A stretch of 64,000 nt of DNA from Pedosphaera sp. (lineage in GTDB: Bacteria; Verrucomicrobiota; Verrucomicrobiia; Limisphaerales; AAA164-E04): positions 89,517 to 153,516 of the forward strand of contig NZFL01000028.1 in NCBI GenBank assembly GCA_002690655.1, read 5' to 3'. The notes under the pieces are model-generated. The model was not told the origin of the DNA and ran no database searches. It saw only the letters and a list, made by a program, of their open reading frames with translations. This document shows positions 36,783 to 46,363 of the stretch, piece after piece. Positions within the stretch are counted from its first letter, which is position 1, and each line of letters begins with the position of its first letter. The translations under genes and the position numbers were made by a program.

Positions 36783-39434
36783 TCATGGACCTGCAGCCAT
36801 TGGTTCAAGGATATAAAAAATATTCATTTCAGAATGTTCAAATTCCATGAATGATTCCCCCAAAGGTAAAGGACTGAGAAGCTTAGACCAGGACACAGGG
36901 TTCGAGAGAGCCGAACCTGCTCGCAACTCAAATCCGCGTAGATCAGGATGCCAACTGAGTCGATGCGTTCGTTTGTCCATATGACCGATAGTCAAGCGAA
37001 TGGACGGGCCAAGGACTGGCTGATTCAGCTCGATACGCTGATCCACGGAGCTTGGATCAAAAATCTGTGTATCAATCTGAAACACATGCGGTTCGTAACC
37101 AAAATGAGGTGTTGTTATTGTATGGATGATATGCGCGGTTCCGCCAGCTTCCAATGAAACAATACCGCTTGTGACCTGAGACCCTGCAAACTCTGTTGCG
37201 CCATTGGGATTAGATGAAGCAACCAGCTCAGAACCTGATGGCACGATATGCTGCAGGAAGAAATTACGCACGGTTGAGGGGCCCGCGTTGTGCACTTTGA
37301 TGGAAAACACATTGGGGATTTTCCATGATGAAGGATTTGCTAAAGGCATGACCTCCAGACTTAGATCAGCTGCCATTCGAAGTTGGAATGAATCAGGAGA
37401 AATTGACAATCCAGCCGGATTGATGACTGTCACTTGCCCAGATGGGGCATTGGATGGGACAATTATTTCGATCAATCCATCCGATTGAACTGAAAAGGGA
37501 ACTGCCAATTCACCAATCAAAACGGTTTTCACTTCGGAAAAGCCCATACCCATGACCTGAAGAATCGTTCCAATGGGTCCGGCAACAGGAGTCATTCCCT
37601 GAATAAAAGGAAGTACACCAAATACATGCTGTGTCGCCAGAGATCCTGCGGGAGTCGTTATCGACACTGTGCCAGTGAGGGCATCGGAAGAAACGGTGGC
37701 CACTATTTCATTCAAGCTGACAGACAGGATTTCAGCTTCCTTCCCGCCAATGCGGACCTTGGAGGCTCCCGTAAAGTTGGCACCTTGGATCATCAGTTCA
37801 CTTCCAGGGATTGCCTTCAAGGGTTCGAAGGAATCAATGCTAGCAGGCAAATAGAATAACGACTCCGTCTCTGAGTCTCCCGATGGTGATTCCACGCGCA
37901 AGGAGCCAGTCATTCCATCCGCAGGCACAGTGATCAGGATCTGTGAATCCGCCACAATCTGAAAAGCCGCTTCCTTGTCTCCGAGCAACACACTGGAAAC
38001 ACCATTGAAATGATTACCAGTTAATGTGACCCGAGTTCCTACCTGACCTGAAGTAGGAGAAAAAGACGTAATAGTTGGCGTGGGTTTCTGAATGACAAAT
38101 ACGCTGTCTGACACAAATTCACCAAACGCTGTTTTGATCGTGATGAAACCGGTCTCCGCATCCATAGGCACCAGAGCCGTCAGCTGCGTCTCTGCGGCAG
38201 CTTCGAAAGAAGCCTCCCATTCCCCGAACAAAACCGATTCAACATTCGCAAAATGCTGTCCCTGAAATTGCACCTGCGCACCAGGCAAGCCTGATGATGG
38301 TGCAAAAGATTCAATGACAGGCCCAGCTCCTTTAACCGTCAATACAATGTCAGATGTATAAGCATCCAATGCGGTGACCAAGCGGATGAAGCCAGATGTT
38401 ACGCCTGCAGGAATGGAAAGGCTCAACTGAGTATTTGCAACAACCTGAAAATGGACAACAGCGCCATTCAGGGAAATTTCCTTCACATCACTCAGGTTGA
38501 CCCCTTCCACGATGATGGTGTCACCTGCCTGCCCCTTCGAAGGATTCAAGCCGGTGATGAAAGGTCCTGCTCCCGATACAAGAAAGTCCATCTCACTTTC
38601 ACCTTGCCCTTCTGGTGCGGTGATTTTGACAGGGCCGGAATCGGCGCCTGCGGGCACACGAACAATGATTTGTGTATCAGCAACTGCACTGAATAAACCC
38701 TCTTTATCGCCGGTAAAAAGCACTTGAGTAGCATTTGACAATTGCGCACCTCGTATGACAATGAGTTCACCTGGAGGAGCCATCACTGGGTCAAAATCAA
38801 GAATGAATGGTTCAGGCCCAATCACTTGAAATTCAGCATCGGATTCGACTTGCCCCGCTAAGGAAACAACCCTGATCACTCCTGTCGATGCATCTGAAGG
38901 AACAGTAACTGCAAGCTGAGTCTCCCCAACCGTCTGAAAGACTGCTAGATTTCCTCCTACCCATACTTGTAAAAGTCCGGAAAAATTAGCTCCTCGCAAC
39001 GTAATCACATCGCCTGCTTTTCCGTAGCCAGGCTCGAAAAAAATAATACGTGGTGCAACTTGAAAGAAATCATTGCTCGCAGCGAAACCTCGACTGGTAT
39101 TGACCGTCAGAGGTCCGGTTGTGGCATCGGAGGGGACAACAGCTCGGATTTGTGTGTCGCTGATCACCTCGAACGATGCCGAGCCCACCCCAAACAATAT
39201 GGAATCAGCTGTTTGAAAGCCTGTTCCAGTCAAGGTGACAATCGTTCCGGGCTCCCCTTCGACTGGAAAAAAATGAGTGAGTCGAGGCAGTGACAATTGG
39301 GCGGACAACGAATAACCGAGAAGACAGACAGCCAACAAGAAGACCTTGAAAAAGAACCTCGGGCCTTTGGACCAGCAAACAGATTGGGTTGGATTGAAAT
39401 AATGCATCACATGGCAGACTGATTCCCCCTGCAT
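36783..39434 (-). CDS. Secreted protein with eight IPT/TIG repeats and a DUF11-like domain
   Basis: This 883-residue exported protein has a late signal peptide (hydrophobic FFKVFLLAVCLLGYSLSAQ, about residues 28-46). Eight Ig-like IPT/TIG repeats of about 80 residues follow, each opening with a phrase like ITSFSPTSGQVGTRVTLTG and carrying an ANF/GNHF-type turn, then VLFG-like and TQI..VVPSDA-like strands. The C-terminal part (about residues 675-800) looks like a DUF11/CARDB-type Ig domain with VHNAGPSTVRNF. Such proteins are usually surface-exposed and bind carbohydrate or protein; no enzyme domain is seen. No sorting signal for a known secretion system is recognised at the end. An in-frame ATG at 39407 is an alternative start. 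Confidence 0.82.
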   Translation of the reverse strand: MQGESVCHVMHYFNPTQSVCWSKGPRFFFKVFLLAVCLLGYSLSAQLSLPRLTHFFPVEGEPGTIVTLTGTGFQTADSILFGVGSASFEVISDTQIRAVVPSDATTGPLTVNTSRGFAASNDFFQVAPRIIFFEPGYGKAGDVITLRGANFSGLLQVWVGGNLAVFQTVGETQLAVTVPSDASTGVIRVVSLAGQVESDAEFQVIGPEPFILDFDPVMAPPGELIVIRGAQLSNATQVLFTGDKEGLFSAVADTQIIVRVPAGADSGPVKITAPEGQGESEMDFLVSGAGPFITGLNPSKGQAGDTIIVEGVNLSDVKEISLNGAVVHFQVVANTQLSLSIPAGVTSGFIRLVTALDAYTSDIVLTVKGAGPVIESFAPSSGLPGAQVQFQGQHFANVESVLFGEWEASFEAAAETQLTALVPMDAETGFITIKTAFGEFVSDSVFVIQKPTPTITSFSPTSGQVGTRVTLTGNHFNGVSSVLLGDKEAAFQIVADSQILITVPADGMTGSLRVESPSGDSETESLFYLPASIDSFEPLKAIPGSELMIQGANFTGASKVRIGGKEAEILSVSLNEIVATVSSDALTGTVSITTPAGSLATQHVFGVLPFIQGMTPVAGPIGTILQVMGMGFSEVKTVLIGELAVPFSVQSDGLIEIIVPSNAPSGQVTVINPAGLSISPDSFQLRMAADLSLEVMPLANPSSWKIPNVFSIKVHNAGPSTVRNFFLQHIVPSGSELVASSNPNGATEFAGSQVTSGIVSLEAGGTAHIIHTITTPHFGYEPHVFQIDTQIFDPSSVDQRIELNQPVLGPSIRLTIGHMDKRTHRLSWHPDLRGFELRAGSALSNPVSWSKLLSPLPLGESFMEFEHSEMNIFYILEPMAAGP

Positions 39435-39475
39435 CCATGCTGCCGTTCTATCTAAATAATGCTTGAGGCTACAGG

Positions 39476-40114
39476 CTAAGGTTCAATGTCAACTTTTGCA
39501 TTTTCAAGGAATTCGCGGAAGCATTGCAACTCTACCTCACCATAAATCGTGTGCTCCTTGGGGTACTCCTGCCATTTGAAATTGAATCCCTGTCGTTGCA
39601 ACAATCCCATTTGATCTTTGACGGGACCAGATGGAATCAGGGGATCCTGAGTACCGTGCGTCATCAAAAACCTCTGCTGCTTTGCATGCGAGCTTTGATC
39701 TGCAACCAACGCGTCAGCCCGGTGAATGAATCCTGACACACCGATACAGCCTGCAAGCTGATGCGGATACCGAAACCCAGTTTCAAGCGTCATGACACAT
39801 CCTTGCGAAAAACCGAATACAAACAAGTGATCTGCACTGACGGATTCCTGAGATCTGAATGTGTCCAGAGTCTGAAACAATAGATCGCGACTTCGACAGA
39901 TACCGGGCTCACGGTCTCCCTCAATATCAAACCATGAGTAACCGGTGAAGTAAGGATCGGGTGCATTGATCAGCAAATAATTCAGCCAAGGCAAGCGCAT
40001 CTGATCAGGCATCCATCGATAGCCCTCCATGCTGTCGCCCAAACCGTGTAGCACAGCCATCCAATAAGGAGAATCCCCGTTGGCAGCCTTGATGATGGAT
40101 GAATCCAAAGACAT
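39476..40114 (-). CDS. Phospholipase/carboxylesterase family hydrolase
   Basis: This 212-residue protein is an alpha/beta hydrolase of the carboxylesterase/thioesterase (YpfH-like) family. AVLHGLGDS forms the oxyanion region, the nucleophile serine is in FGFSQGCVMTLE, the acid in HGTQDPLIP and the histidine in PKEHTI. Size and motif order match the family. No signal peptide is seen, so it is probably cytoplasmic. The natural substrate is unknown. It lies 41 bases upstream of the IPT/TIG gene on the same strand. Confidence 0.88.
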   Translation of the reverse strand: MSLDSSIIKAANGDSPYWMAVLHGLGDSMEGYRWMPDQMRLPWLNYLLINAPDPYFTGYSWFDIEGDREPGICRSRDLLFQTLDTFRSQESVSADHLFVFGFSQGCVMTLETGFRYPHQLAGCIGVSGFIHRADALVADQSSHAKQQRFLMTHGTQDPLIPSGPVKDQMGLLQRQGFNFKWQEYPKEHTIYGEVELQCFREFLENAKVDIEP

Positions 40115-40451
40115 ACGAGACTTTCTAAGGTTTGAACGAATGAGATTCCATCTAAAATTGAGTCACACGAATTTCAGATCGCCTGAAAACTGACACTAAA
40201 GTTCCTTAAACCTCTCTTTACAATCCATTTAGAACAATCAGTCCTCGGTTCATAAAGAATATCACTATTAAAAAATGAAGGAATCGACACAATCTAAACG
40301 CTCTGTTGCAATCATGTGTTGATTAAAGGATGCCAGAGAGCAAGCCCTGCCCTCCTTTACCGTTGAAGAGACCTCGAGACATCTTCAATGCTCTGATCTG
40401 TGTATTCTATTGAATGAATGGCATTGACGGGTTTTGCGAGATTATCACAAC
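40115..40451. other. Divergent intergenic region, nothing recognised
   Basis: These 337 bases separate the esterase (minus) from the SMP-30-like gene (plus), so they should hold promoters for both. The region is A+T-rich but no clear -10/-35 pair, hairpin or small gene could be supported by eye. Confidence 0.4.
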
Positions 40452-41369
40452 ATGTCGGCCATGTTTCGCGCCAACACTTATTTTCGAAATTTCATATTGA
40501 GATGCTTCTCGCTCACTCTGAGCTTCGCTTCGCTTATGGCACAAAATTTTGCAGGCGATATGGCCCTTTCAAAAGTCTTGATCGAAGGAGAGGAGTGGGA
40601 GTTGGTGCAAGACGGTTTCCAGATGACCGATGGAGCATGTGCAGATGAGCAAGGCGCTTTTTATTTTTCCGGTCGACGCGGGAACCAGAGTGCCATCTAC
40701 AAATTAGATGCAAGCGACCAGTTGGAAATATACATTCAAGGCGCGGAGGGAGTGAGTGGGCTAGCGTTCGGGCCTGACGGGAGACTGTATGGCTGCAGAT
40801 GGGGAAAAAATGAAGTTTTTGTTTTTGAAGGGAATGGAAGCATGGCCACCCTGGCGAATGAATCGCATGCCAATGATCTGGTCGTTACTCAGCATTCGGA
40901 ACTTTTCTTCACGGCTGAAAAGGGGCTCTTCTTTCTTGATGTAAACAGTAAAAAGCGGAAGGTGACAGATCGCATCACGGGGCCAAATGGAATTTGCCTG
41001 TCACCGGATATGGGAATCTTAACTGTTTCCGAATACGGAGGCGACAAGGTTTGGGCTTTTGCAACTCAGGTCGGATTGGGGGCATCTCATGGCGATGCCT
41101 ACATGACCATGCGTCGTCCATCCGATGGCTCGGCATGCCTTGGTGATGGCATGACCGTTGACACCGCCGGCCGGTTTTACATTGCATCGGCCATTGGTCT
41201 GCAAATGTTTGATGCGACGGGAAGAATCAGCGGTATCATAGCGAAACCATCCTCTGCAGATATGAGCAATGTTGCCTTTTCCGGTCCTGAACGAAAACAC
41301 CTTTATGTCACTTGTCGAAATGCCATTTACAAACGACTCACCAAGGCAAAAGGTGTCTGGCATTTTTAA
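40452..41369 (+). CDS. Secreted SMP-30/gluconolactonase-like beta-propeller protein
   Basis: This protein of about 305 residues has a signal peptide (FILRCFSLTLSFASLMA, cleavage before QNF) and a six-bladed propeller of the SMP-30/gluconolactonase/LRE family. Repeated phrases TDGACADEQGAFYFSG, GLAFGPDGRLYG, NDLVVTQHSELFFT, GPNGICLSPDMGIL and GMTVDTAGRFYI mark the blades and metal-binding centre. It probably hydrolyses a lactone or binds one. A TTG at 40434 opens the frame further, but the ATG at 40452 (MSAMFRAN) gives a normal signal sequence. It precedes an EamA transporter gene by about 107 bases on the same strand. Confidence 0.85.
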   Translation: MSAMFRANTYFRNFILRCFSLTLSFASLMAQNFAGDMALSKVLIEGEEWELVQDGFQMTDGACADEQGAFYFSGRRGNQSAIYKLDASDQLEIYIQGAEGVSGLAFGPDGRLYGCRWGKNEVFVFEGNGSMATLANESHANDLVVTQHSELFFTAEKGLFFLDVNSKKRKVTDRITGPNGICLSPDMGILTVSEYGGDKVWAFATQVGLGASHGDAYMTMRRPSDGSACLGDGMTVDTAGRFYIASAIGLQMFDATGRISGIIAKPSSADMSNVAFSGPERKHLYVTCRNAIYKRLTKAKGVWHF

Positions 41370-41476
41370 TTGGGTGATTACCCACCTGCCTATTCACTCA
41401 TCAATATTCAACTTCGCAAAAGCGAGCAAAAAACTGACATCTATTCTGATTTATTTCAGATTCCAATGCCCCTTTC

Positions 41477-42373
41477 ATGAGTGATTTACCTTTGTATTTG
41501 ATCCTGCCGGCCATTGCGGCCGTCGTTTACGCCGCTGCAGCCTTGTTTTTCAAGGAAGCTTTCCGGCGAGGAGCAGGTACACTCCATACCTTTGTTGTCA
41601 CCAGTTGGGTAATGGCGCTCTTTTTCGGGCCCTTCATCTTCTGGGAGAAAGGGGAAATGCAATGGCATTTAATCCATTATCCATTGATTACCGGGGCTGC
41701 TTTCTTCATCGGTCACTGGATCACTTTTGCAGCGATACGCATCGGGGATGTCTCGCTGGTGACACCTGTCATGGGCACAAAATCGGTATTTGTCGCATTC
41801 TTTGCATGGTTTATCTTTGGCATCCATATTCCAGGAGGCATGTGGTTTGCGGCAATGCTGACCGCCATTGCAATTTATATCCTGGGTAAAACGGACCTTA
41901 AATCTACGAATCGAAGAATGCCTTTGGCCACAGGCTTGACGATCTGCAGCTCTGCCTCCTTTGGCGTTTGCGATGCACTGGTGCAGGAATGGGCTCCGGT
42001 TTTTGGTGTGAAAGCCTTCCTCAGTATCCTGTTCATCACAGTGGCCTTGCTGGCAACATGCCTTGTGCCGTTTTTCGAGAAACCTCTCAAAAAGTTAGAT
42101 CGAAAAACAATAGCATGGCTGTTGGGGGGGGCAATTCTAACAGGCCAACAGGCGATATTCATCTCTCTGGCCGTGTCACTCTACCATAATGCAACGGGAG
42201 TGAACGTGGTCTACAGCTCCCGAGGTTTGTGGGCCATTGTCTTGGTCTGGCTGACAGCCAAGCTTATTAATAAACGCACTGAGGAATCCGATCCCCGCAA
42301 ACTCATGATGCGTTTCACTGGAGCTTTACTAATGTTCATTGCCATCGTGCTGGCGGTGCTGACCAGTCATTGA
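41477..42373 (+). CDS. EamA/DMT family transporter
   Basis: This 298-residue membrane protein shows about ten hydrophobic segments in two repeated halves, as in the drug/metabolite transporter (EamA) family. The fourth helix region carries the usual ending IRIGDVSLVTPVMGTKSVFVAFFAWFIFG, repeated in the second half as NATGVNVVYSSRGLWAIVLVW. A short charged loop (KTDLKSTNRRM) joins the halves. It probably exports a small metabolite; the substrate is unknown. It contains an eight-G run (42124-42131) that keeps the frame. It converges with the DUF1501 gene, the stops 16 bases apart. Confidence 0.85.
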   Translation: MSDLPLYLILPAIAAVVYAAAALFFKEAFRRGAGTLHTFVVTSWVMALFFGPFIFWEKGEMQWHLIHYPLITGAAFFIGHWITFAAIRIGDVSLVTPVMGTKSVFVAFFAWFIFGIHIPGGMWFAAMLTAIAIYILGKTDLKSTNRRMPLATGLTICSSASFGVCDALVQEWAPVFGVKAFLSILFITVALLATCLVPFFEKPLKKLDRKTIAWLLGGAILTGQQAIFISLAVSLYHNATGVNVVYSSRGLWAIVLVWLTAKLINKRTEESDPRKLMMRFTGALLMFIAIVLAVLTSH

Positions 42374-42388
42374 TAAAGGCACTTAACG

Positions 42389-43690
42389 CTAAGCAAAAAT
42401 CGAAGTAATGGGCTTACCTTTGTCAGCTACGGTGAAAGGCCTTCCAGAGGGCGCATAAATGATCTCATCCTGAGGTAATCCAAGTGCGTGAGCAATGGTA
42501 GCATTGAAATCAGGTATCGAAACAGGGTTGGATTCGACATCTGTACCCTGAGCATTGGTTGCACCATGGACAGTGCCCCCTTTTACTCCACCACCTGCCA
42601 GCATACAGCTGAAGGCTTTCGGATAATGATCACGCCCATTGTTTTGATTAATCTTTGGTGTACGTCCAAACTCGGTCGCAAGTACGACCAGTGTCTCCTC
42701 AAGAAGGCCACGGCTTGCCAGATCCTGTATCAAGGCGCTCATTGCTTGATCCAGAATTTCAGCCCTCTGTGGCACCCGTTCGAAATTATTTTGATGTGTG
42801 TCCCATCCCCCAAGGCTGACATCCACAAAACGAACATCTCTTTCAATCAATCGTCTTGCAAGCAAACACCCTTTACCAAAAGCTTCTTCCCCATATGCAG
42901 CCCGAGTCTTCTCAGATTCCAGACTTAGATCAAAGGCAGCCAGGTCCTGACTCTTCATAAGCTTGATCGCGTGTTCATAAGCATCTGAATAGGCCCTGAC
43001 ATTTTTCAACTGATAGGATTCCTCAAATCGACGATTAAATTTATCCACCATGGAGAGACGGTTTTGAAAAGAATCCTCATCGACGCCTTTGGGGCGACCG
43101 CTGTTTTGAAGGCCGCGATCAGGGTTCCCGATAGGCAAAGGAGCATATTTGGCCTCCATGAAACCACTCCCTGGATGCCGACTGTCTCCACCGACTTTGA
43201 TGTATCCGGGAAGATTAGGGTTCATCACTCCACCTAAGCGCACCGCCCAGGCTCCCATTGCAGGATGACGAATGGTGCCACGCTGATTATACCCGGTCCA
43301 AACGAAATACCGTCCTCGTTCATGAGCGCCTTGATTGGATTTCATGGAACGGATAACAGCCGTGTGATGCATCAATCCTGCCATCCGAGGTAAATACTCG
43401 CTCACCTGAATCCCACAATGCGGTGCAATCAGAGATGATACAGGACCACGCACTTCCTCATTTGTTTTGGGATCAAGTGTATCCAAATGACTCATCCCCC
43501 CATTCATGTACAAGTATATCACTTTAGTCGCTGCCCCACGACGTGACACCTCCGTGACCGGTTTGCTTGCGGCTGCGAGGTTCTGTTGAAAAGTCAAAGG
43601 TGCAAGTCCCACTCCCAATAGAGATTTTGCTAGATAACCCGCAAAAGCCCTTCGATTGCATCCATCTGTGTTGAGTAATTCTGGTTTCAT
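42389..43690 (-). CDS. DUF1501 family exported protein
   Basis: This 433-residue protein has a twin-arginine-like signal (CNRRAFAGYLAKSLLGVG). The mature protein matches DUF1501, a family with an alkaline-phosphatase/sulfatase-like fold. Motifs are YMNGGMSHLDTLDPK, HTAVIRSMKSNQGAHERGRYF, VSLGGWDTHQNNFERV and ATEFGRTPKINQNNGRDHYPKAF. The conserved Asp, His and Asn positions would bind metal. Function is unknown. It follows a DUF1549/DUF1553 gene by about 34 bases on the same strand, the standard arrangement for this pair in PVC bacteria. Confidence 0.9.
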   Translation of the reverse strand: MKPELLNTDGCNRRAFAGYLAKSLLGVGLAPLTFQQNLAAASKPVTEVSRRGAATKVIYLYMNGGMSHLDTLDPKTNEEVRGPVSSLIAPHCGIQVSEYLPRMAGLMHHTAVIRSMKSNQGAHERGRYFVWTGYNQRGTIRHPAMGAWAVRLGGVMNPNLPGYIKVGGDSRHPGSGFMEAKYAPLPIGNPDRGLQNSGRPKGVDEDSFQNRLSMVDKFNRRFEESYQLKNVRAYSDAYEHAIKLMKSQDLAAFDLSLESEKTRAAYGEEAFGKGCLLARRLIERDVRFVDVSLGGWDTHQNNFERVPQRAEILDQAMSALIQDLASRGLLEETLVVLATEFGRTPKINQNNGRDHYPKAFSCMLAGGGVKGGTVHGATNAQGTDVESNPVSIPDFNATIAHALGLPQDEIIYAPSGRPFTVADKGKPITSIFA

Positions 43691-43724
43691 ATGCGGAAAA
43701 GAGGGTTCGAGTGTCTTACTGGAT

Positions 43725-45782
43725 TTATTGGATAAATGAAAATTCTCGGGCGTTCAACAGCATCCATGCCACCTTTTGCATATATGAATCACCCTCTTGA
43801 TTCCATTCCGACATGAGCCATTCTTTTTCCTCAGTACGAGGCTCACGAGTCATGAAGCCCAGAAAAAGCAAATCAAGTTTTTCTTCCTTTGTGCGAGTAC
43901 CCCTGAGTGCAGACGCCAGCTCAGATCGGCCGTTCTTGAGATATTCAAGCATGGGACCATTCAACAACATCAATGCCTGCGGCACATTTGCCTCATCATT
44001 TGAATTGTCAATGGTTTCACGGTCTGATTGACCGAAGGATCTCAAAAAATGCCCTTCAGGTGCCGGAGATTGTAATTTGGAAGCACGCACCCATTGGGAC
44101 GACATCCCTTTCCAGCGAGGATCATTTGTTTTGCGTGCAGGCAGCTGAGCAAGCATGGACTCTGCTTTGATTACTTTGAGCGATTCTTTGGCTTGATTGA
44201 GATCTGAACGTAATTTTGAGACCTTTTGTGGACCCTTGCGCTTGGCTCGCTGGGTATGAACCAAGCGACGCTGCATTTGGGTCACTTTGCTTTGTGCTGA
44301 ACGCATGGAATCCTCGATTTTCTTTTCTTTTTCAATGGTCGAGAGGATTTCGTTCAGGGGCTTTTCTTTGAGGAAACGTGCCATTTCATAGTTCCGATCC
44401 ACCCGAACGGATCCAGGACGTTCATCCAGATCAGGAACAATCAGGGCCATCACTGAGTCCCAGATTTGCTCTGCACGCATCCGTTGCAAGGGCCTCCCAT
44501 GAAAGAGAAATGGCTCCAGAGGGTCTCTTTCATCTGGCAAAGCGGCACGCTGGTAAGTCTTTGTACTGCAAAGAATAGCCTGATACACTCTCAAATCGAA
44601 ACCGATTTCTACCATGGTGTCGGCTAAAAATTTAATAAGTTCAGGATGGCTCGCTTCCACACCGTCGCGCATGTCATCCACAGGTTCGATCAACCCGACC
44701 CCCATCATTCGTCTCCAATAACGATTGGCAACGACTGTCGGAAACCGGGGGTTCGCGGGAGAGGTCAACCATTCGGCGTAGGCCTGGCGCAAGGAAGCGT
44801 CGGATTTGCCATCAACTGAATGACCAAACATTGGATGAGGTGTCACTTTAGATTTTGGTTTTGAATCCTGATACTGATAATCATCAGGTAACTTCAGAGC
44901 AGTCTTGCTTTCAAAGACTCGGTATTTCAAGGGACGTACCATCCGTCGAGCTGCCGCTTTGAGGGCTGGATCAATATCATTGCGTATCTTATTGTTTCCG
45001 AGACCACGAAATTTTCGATTCATTTTCGAATCGGTTGTTTTCACCCCGTAGATGTAAGCAGCTTGCTCGTAGTATTGTTTTTGCGTCCAGCTGTCATCAG
45101 GATGATCATGGCATTGCGCGCAACCGACTTGCGTCCCAAGGAATACTTGAAAGGTATTGGCCATGTGATCCAGTTCCATGCCTGCATCACGAAAATAAAA
45201 TCCAGTTGCTCCATCGTCCCATAAATATCCTTTGGAATTAATGAGCTGACCAACGAACTCATCATAGGGCATATTCCCTCGAAAGGCATTACGAACCCAT
45301 TCAATATAAGGTTGCCCCGGCAAGTTCCTCATGCGTGACTTGATTCTCAGCAGATCAGCCCAGTGATTATACTCATGGCTCACATGCCCTTCCGATTCGA
45401 GAAGCCGATTGATGAGCTGATCCCGTTTTTGAGGGTCCGAGGAATCAATATAAGATTGGGCCTCTTCAATACTGGGGATACGTCCAATTAAATCGAGATA
45501 AAGTCGACGAAGAAGGGTTGATTCAGCCACCAGAGGTGCAGGCTCAATCTGCTCCTCTGAAAGCCGTTCCTGAATGAACGCATCGATCTGCTGGCTGCGT
45601 GCTTGAATATCCTGATAGGTCCAATGGCGTTTTCCCGCATGCATGGCTGGCGACATCACAGCCAAGAAAAAGAAAGCAATTACAAGCGCTGTTGAACGGG
45701 TGACACTTGTCAATACAGAACGGCCTTGCCGCCTGTCCTTAAACAAACATAAAAGAACTTTTGCAGTCATAGTGGAGCGCAT
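43725..45782 (-). CDS. DUF1549/DUF1553 domain protein with c-type haem motif
   Basis: This protein of about 685 residues has the PVC-specific pair DUF1549 (about residues 50-270) and DUF1553 (about 340-600). DUF1549 motifs are LLRRLYLDLIGRIPSIEEA, and DUF1553 motifs are ANRYWRRMMGVGLIEPVDDMRDG. One CXXCH site, in VGCAQCHDHPDD, is expected for DUF1549. A coiled segment rich in Lys and Arg is inserted near residues 490-550. The signal sequence is unusually late: hydrophobic STALVIAFFFLAVMSP with cleavage near AMHA. The open frame continues to a GTG at 45839; ATG 45782 (MRSTMTAK) is preferred, ATG 45770 also possible. The function of the family is unknown but an exported redox role is suspected. 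Confidence 0.85.
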   Translation of the reverse strand: MRSTMTAKVLLCLFKDRRQGRSVLTSVTRSTALVIAFFFLAVMSPAMHAGKRHWTYQDIQARSQQIDAFIQERLSEEQIEPAPLVAESTLLRRLYLDLIGRIPSIEEAQSYIDSSDPQKRDQLINRLLESEGHVSHEYNHWADLLRIKSRMRNLPGQPYIEWVRNAFRGNMPYDEFVGQLINSKGYLWDDGATGFYFRDAGMELDHMANTFQVFLGTQVGCAQCHDHPDDSWTQKQYYEQAAYIYGVKTTDSKMNRKFRGLGNNKIRNDIDPALKAAARRMVRPLKYRVFESKTALKLPDDYQYQDSKPKSKVTPHPMFGHSVDGKSDASLRQAYAEWLTSPANPRFPTVVANRYWRRMMGVGLIEPVDDMRDGVEASHPELIKFLADTMVEIGFDLRVYQAILCSTKTYQRAALPDERDPLEPFLFHGRPLQRMRAEQIWDSVMALIVPDLDERPGSVRVDRNYEMARFLKEKPLNEILSTIEKEKKIEDSMRSAQSKVTQMQRRLVHTQRAKRKGPQKVSKLRSDLNQAKESLKVIKAESMLAQLPARKTNDPRWKGMSSQWVRASKLQSPAPEGHFLRSFGQSDRETIDNSNDEANVPQALMLLNGPMLEYLKNGRSELASALRGTRTKEEKLDLLFLGFMTREPRTEEKEWLMSEWNQEGDSYMQKVAWMLLNAREFSFIQ

Positions 45783-45847
45783 ATTGACAGACTGGAAATA
45801 TGGGTGATGATAAGATGATTGCCAAGCCAGAAGTCTCACAGTTTAAT

Positions 45848-45855
45848 GGGAGGTG
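45848..45855 (+). promoter_or_regulatory. Strong ribosome-binding site GGGAGGTG
   Basis: GGGAGGTG lies five bases ahead of the ATG at 45860. It is one of the few near-perfect Shine-Dalgarno sequences in the window, since most genes here lack one. It fixes the start of the following unknown secreted protein and supports that gene being real. Confidence 0.7.
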
Positions 45856-45859
45856 AAAT

Positions 45860-46363
45860 ATGACGAATGCATCCGACTTTCAGCTATTGACCAGAAAACT
45901 GCATCACCTGGTGACTGCCGGCATCATCGCTGGGCTACTGAGCGGGGCGATACTCCATGCTCAAGAGCAGTCCAAAAGCAAACCACAACTCTCCAAAGCC
46001 ACTCTTGAAATCCTTGAAGGCCAGGTAGGACAAGCCATTCTTGAGGCCCCGGAAGCCCAAGTTTCAGAAGAAACTCTGCTGAACAGCGAGAAAAAGAAAA
46101 AAATAGAGACTGGAGGAATTCTCAAGGAATGGTTTGCGCCCTTCGAAAAAAAGCAAACCAATTACGACCAACCTCAAAAACCTGCAGGCAGGGTTAAGCG
46201 AAAACCGCTTTGGAGCTGGTTTAATCCAACCGCCCCAATGTCCAAATCAGAACTCCAAGCTGAACCGATCGATTGGAAAGGCTCTAGAAAGATCCCCCAG
46301 AGATTCGGTAACCGAGAAAAACAGGAACCTGAGGGCTGGGCTTTTTTCTTCATAAGATATTGA
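45860..46363 (+). CDS. Secreted protein of unknown function, charged and repeat-free
   Basis: This 167-residue protein has an N-terminal signal (hydrophobic LVTAGIIAGLLSGAILHAQ, probable cleavage after LHA). The mature part of about 133 residues is rich in Lys, Glu, Gln and Pro, with two related segments: LKEWFAPFEKK and LWSWFNPTAPM. These share the pattern W-F-x-P. It ends in hydrophobic WAFFFIRY. No family is recognised. It is divergent from the DUF1549/DUF1501 pair, its start only about 80 bases from the DUF1549 start, and is backed by the strong ribosome-binding site at 45848. It could be a small periplasmic partner of that pair, which is speculation. Confidence 0.7.
   Translation: MTNASDFQLLTRKLHHLVTAGIIAGLLSGAILHAQEQSKSKPQLSKATLEILEGQVGQAILEAPEAQVSEETLLNSEKKKKIETGGILKEWFAPFEKKQTNYDQPQKPAGRVKRKPLWSWFNPTAPMSKSELQAEPIDWKGSRKIPQRFGNREKQEPEGWAFFFIRY

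Noticed and set aside
42124..42131. Eight-G run in the EamA gene, possible phase-variable tract
   Set aside because: The frame is intact through it (LLGGAI) and the protein continues normally, so there is no sign of switching.
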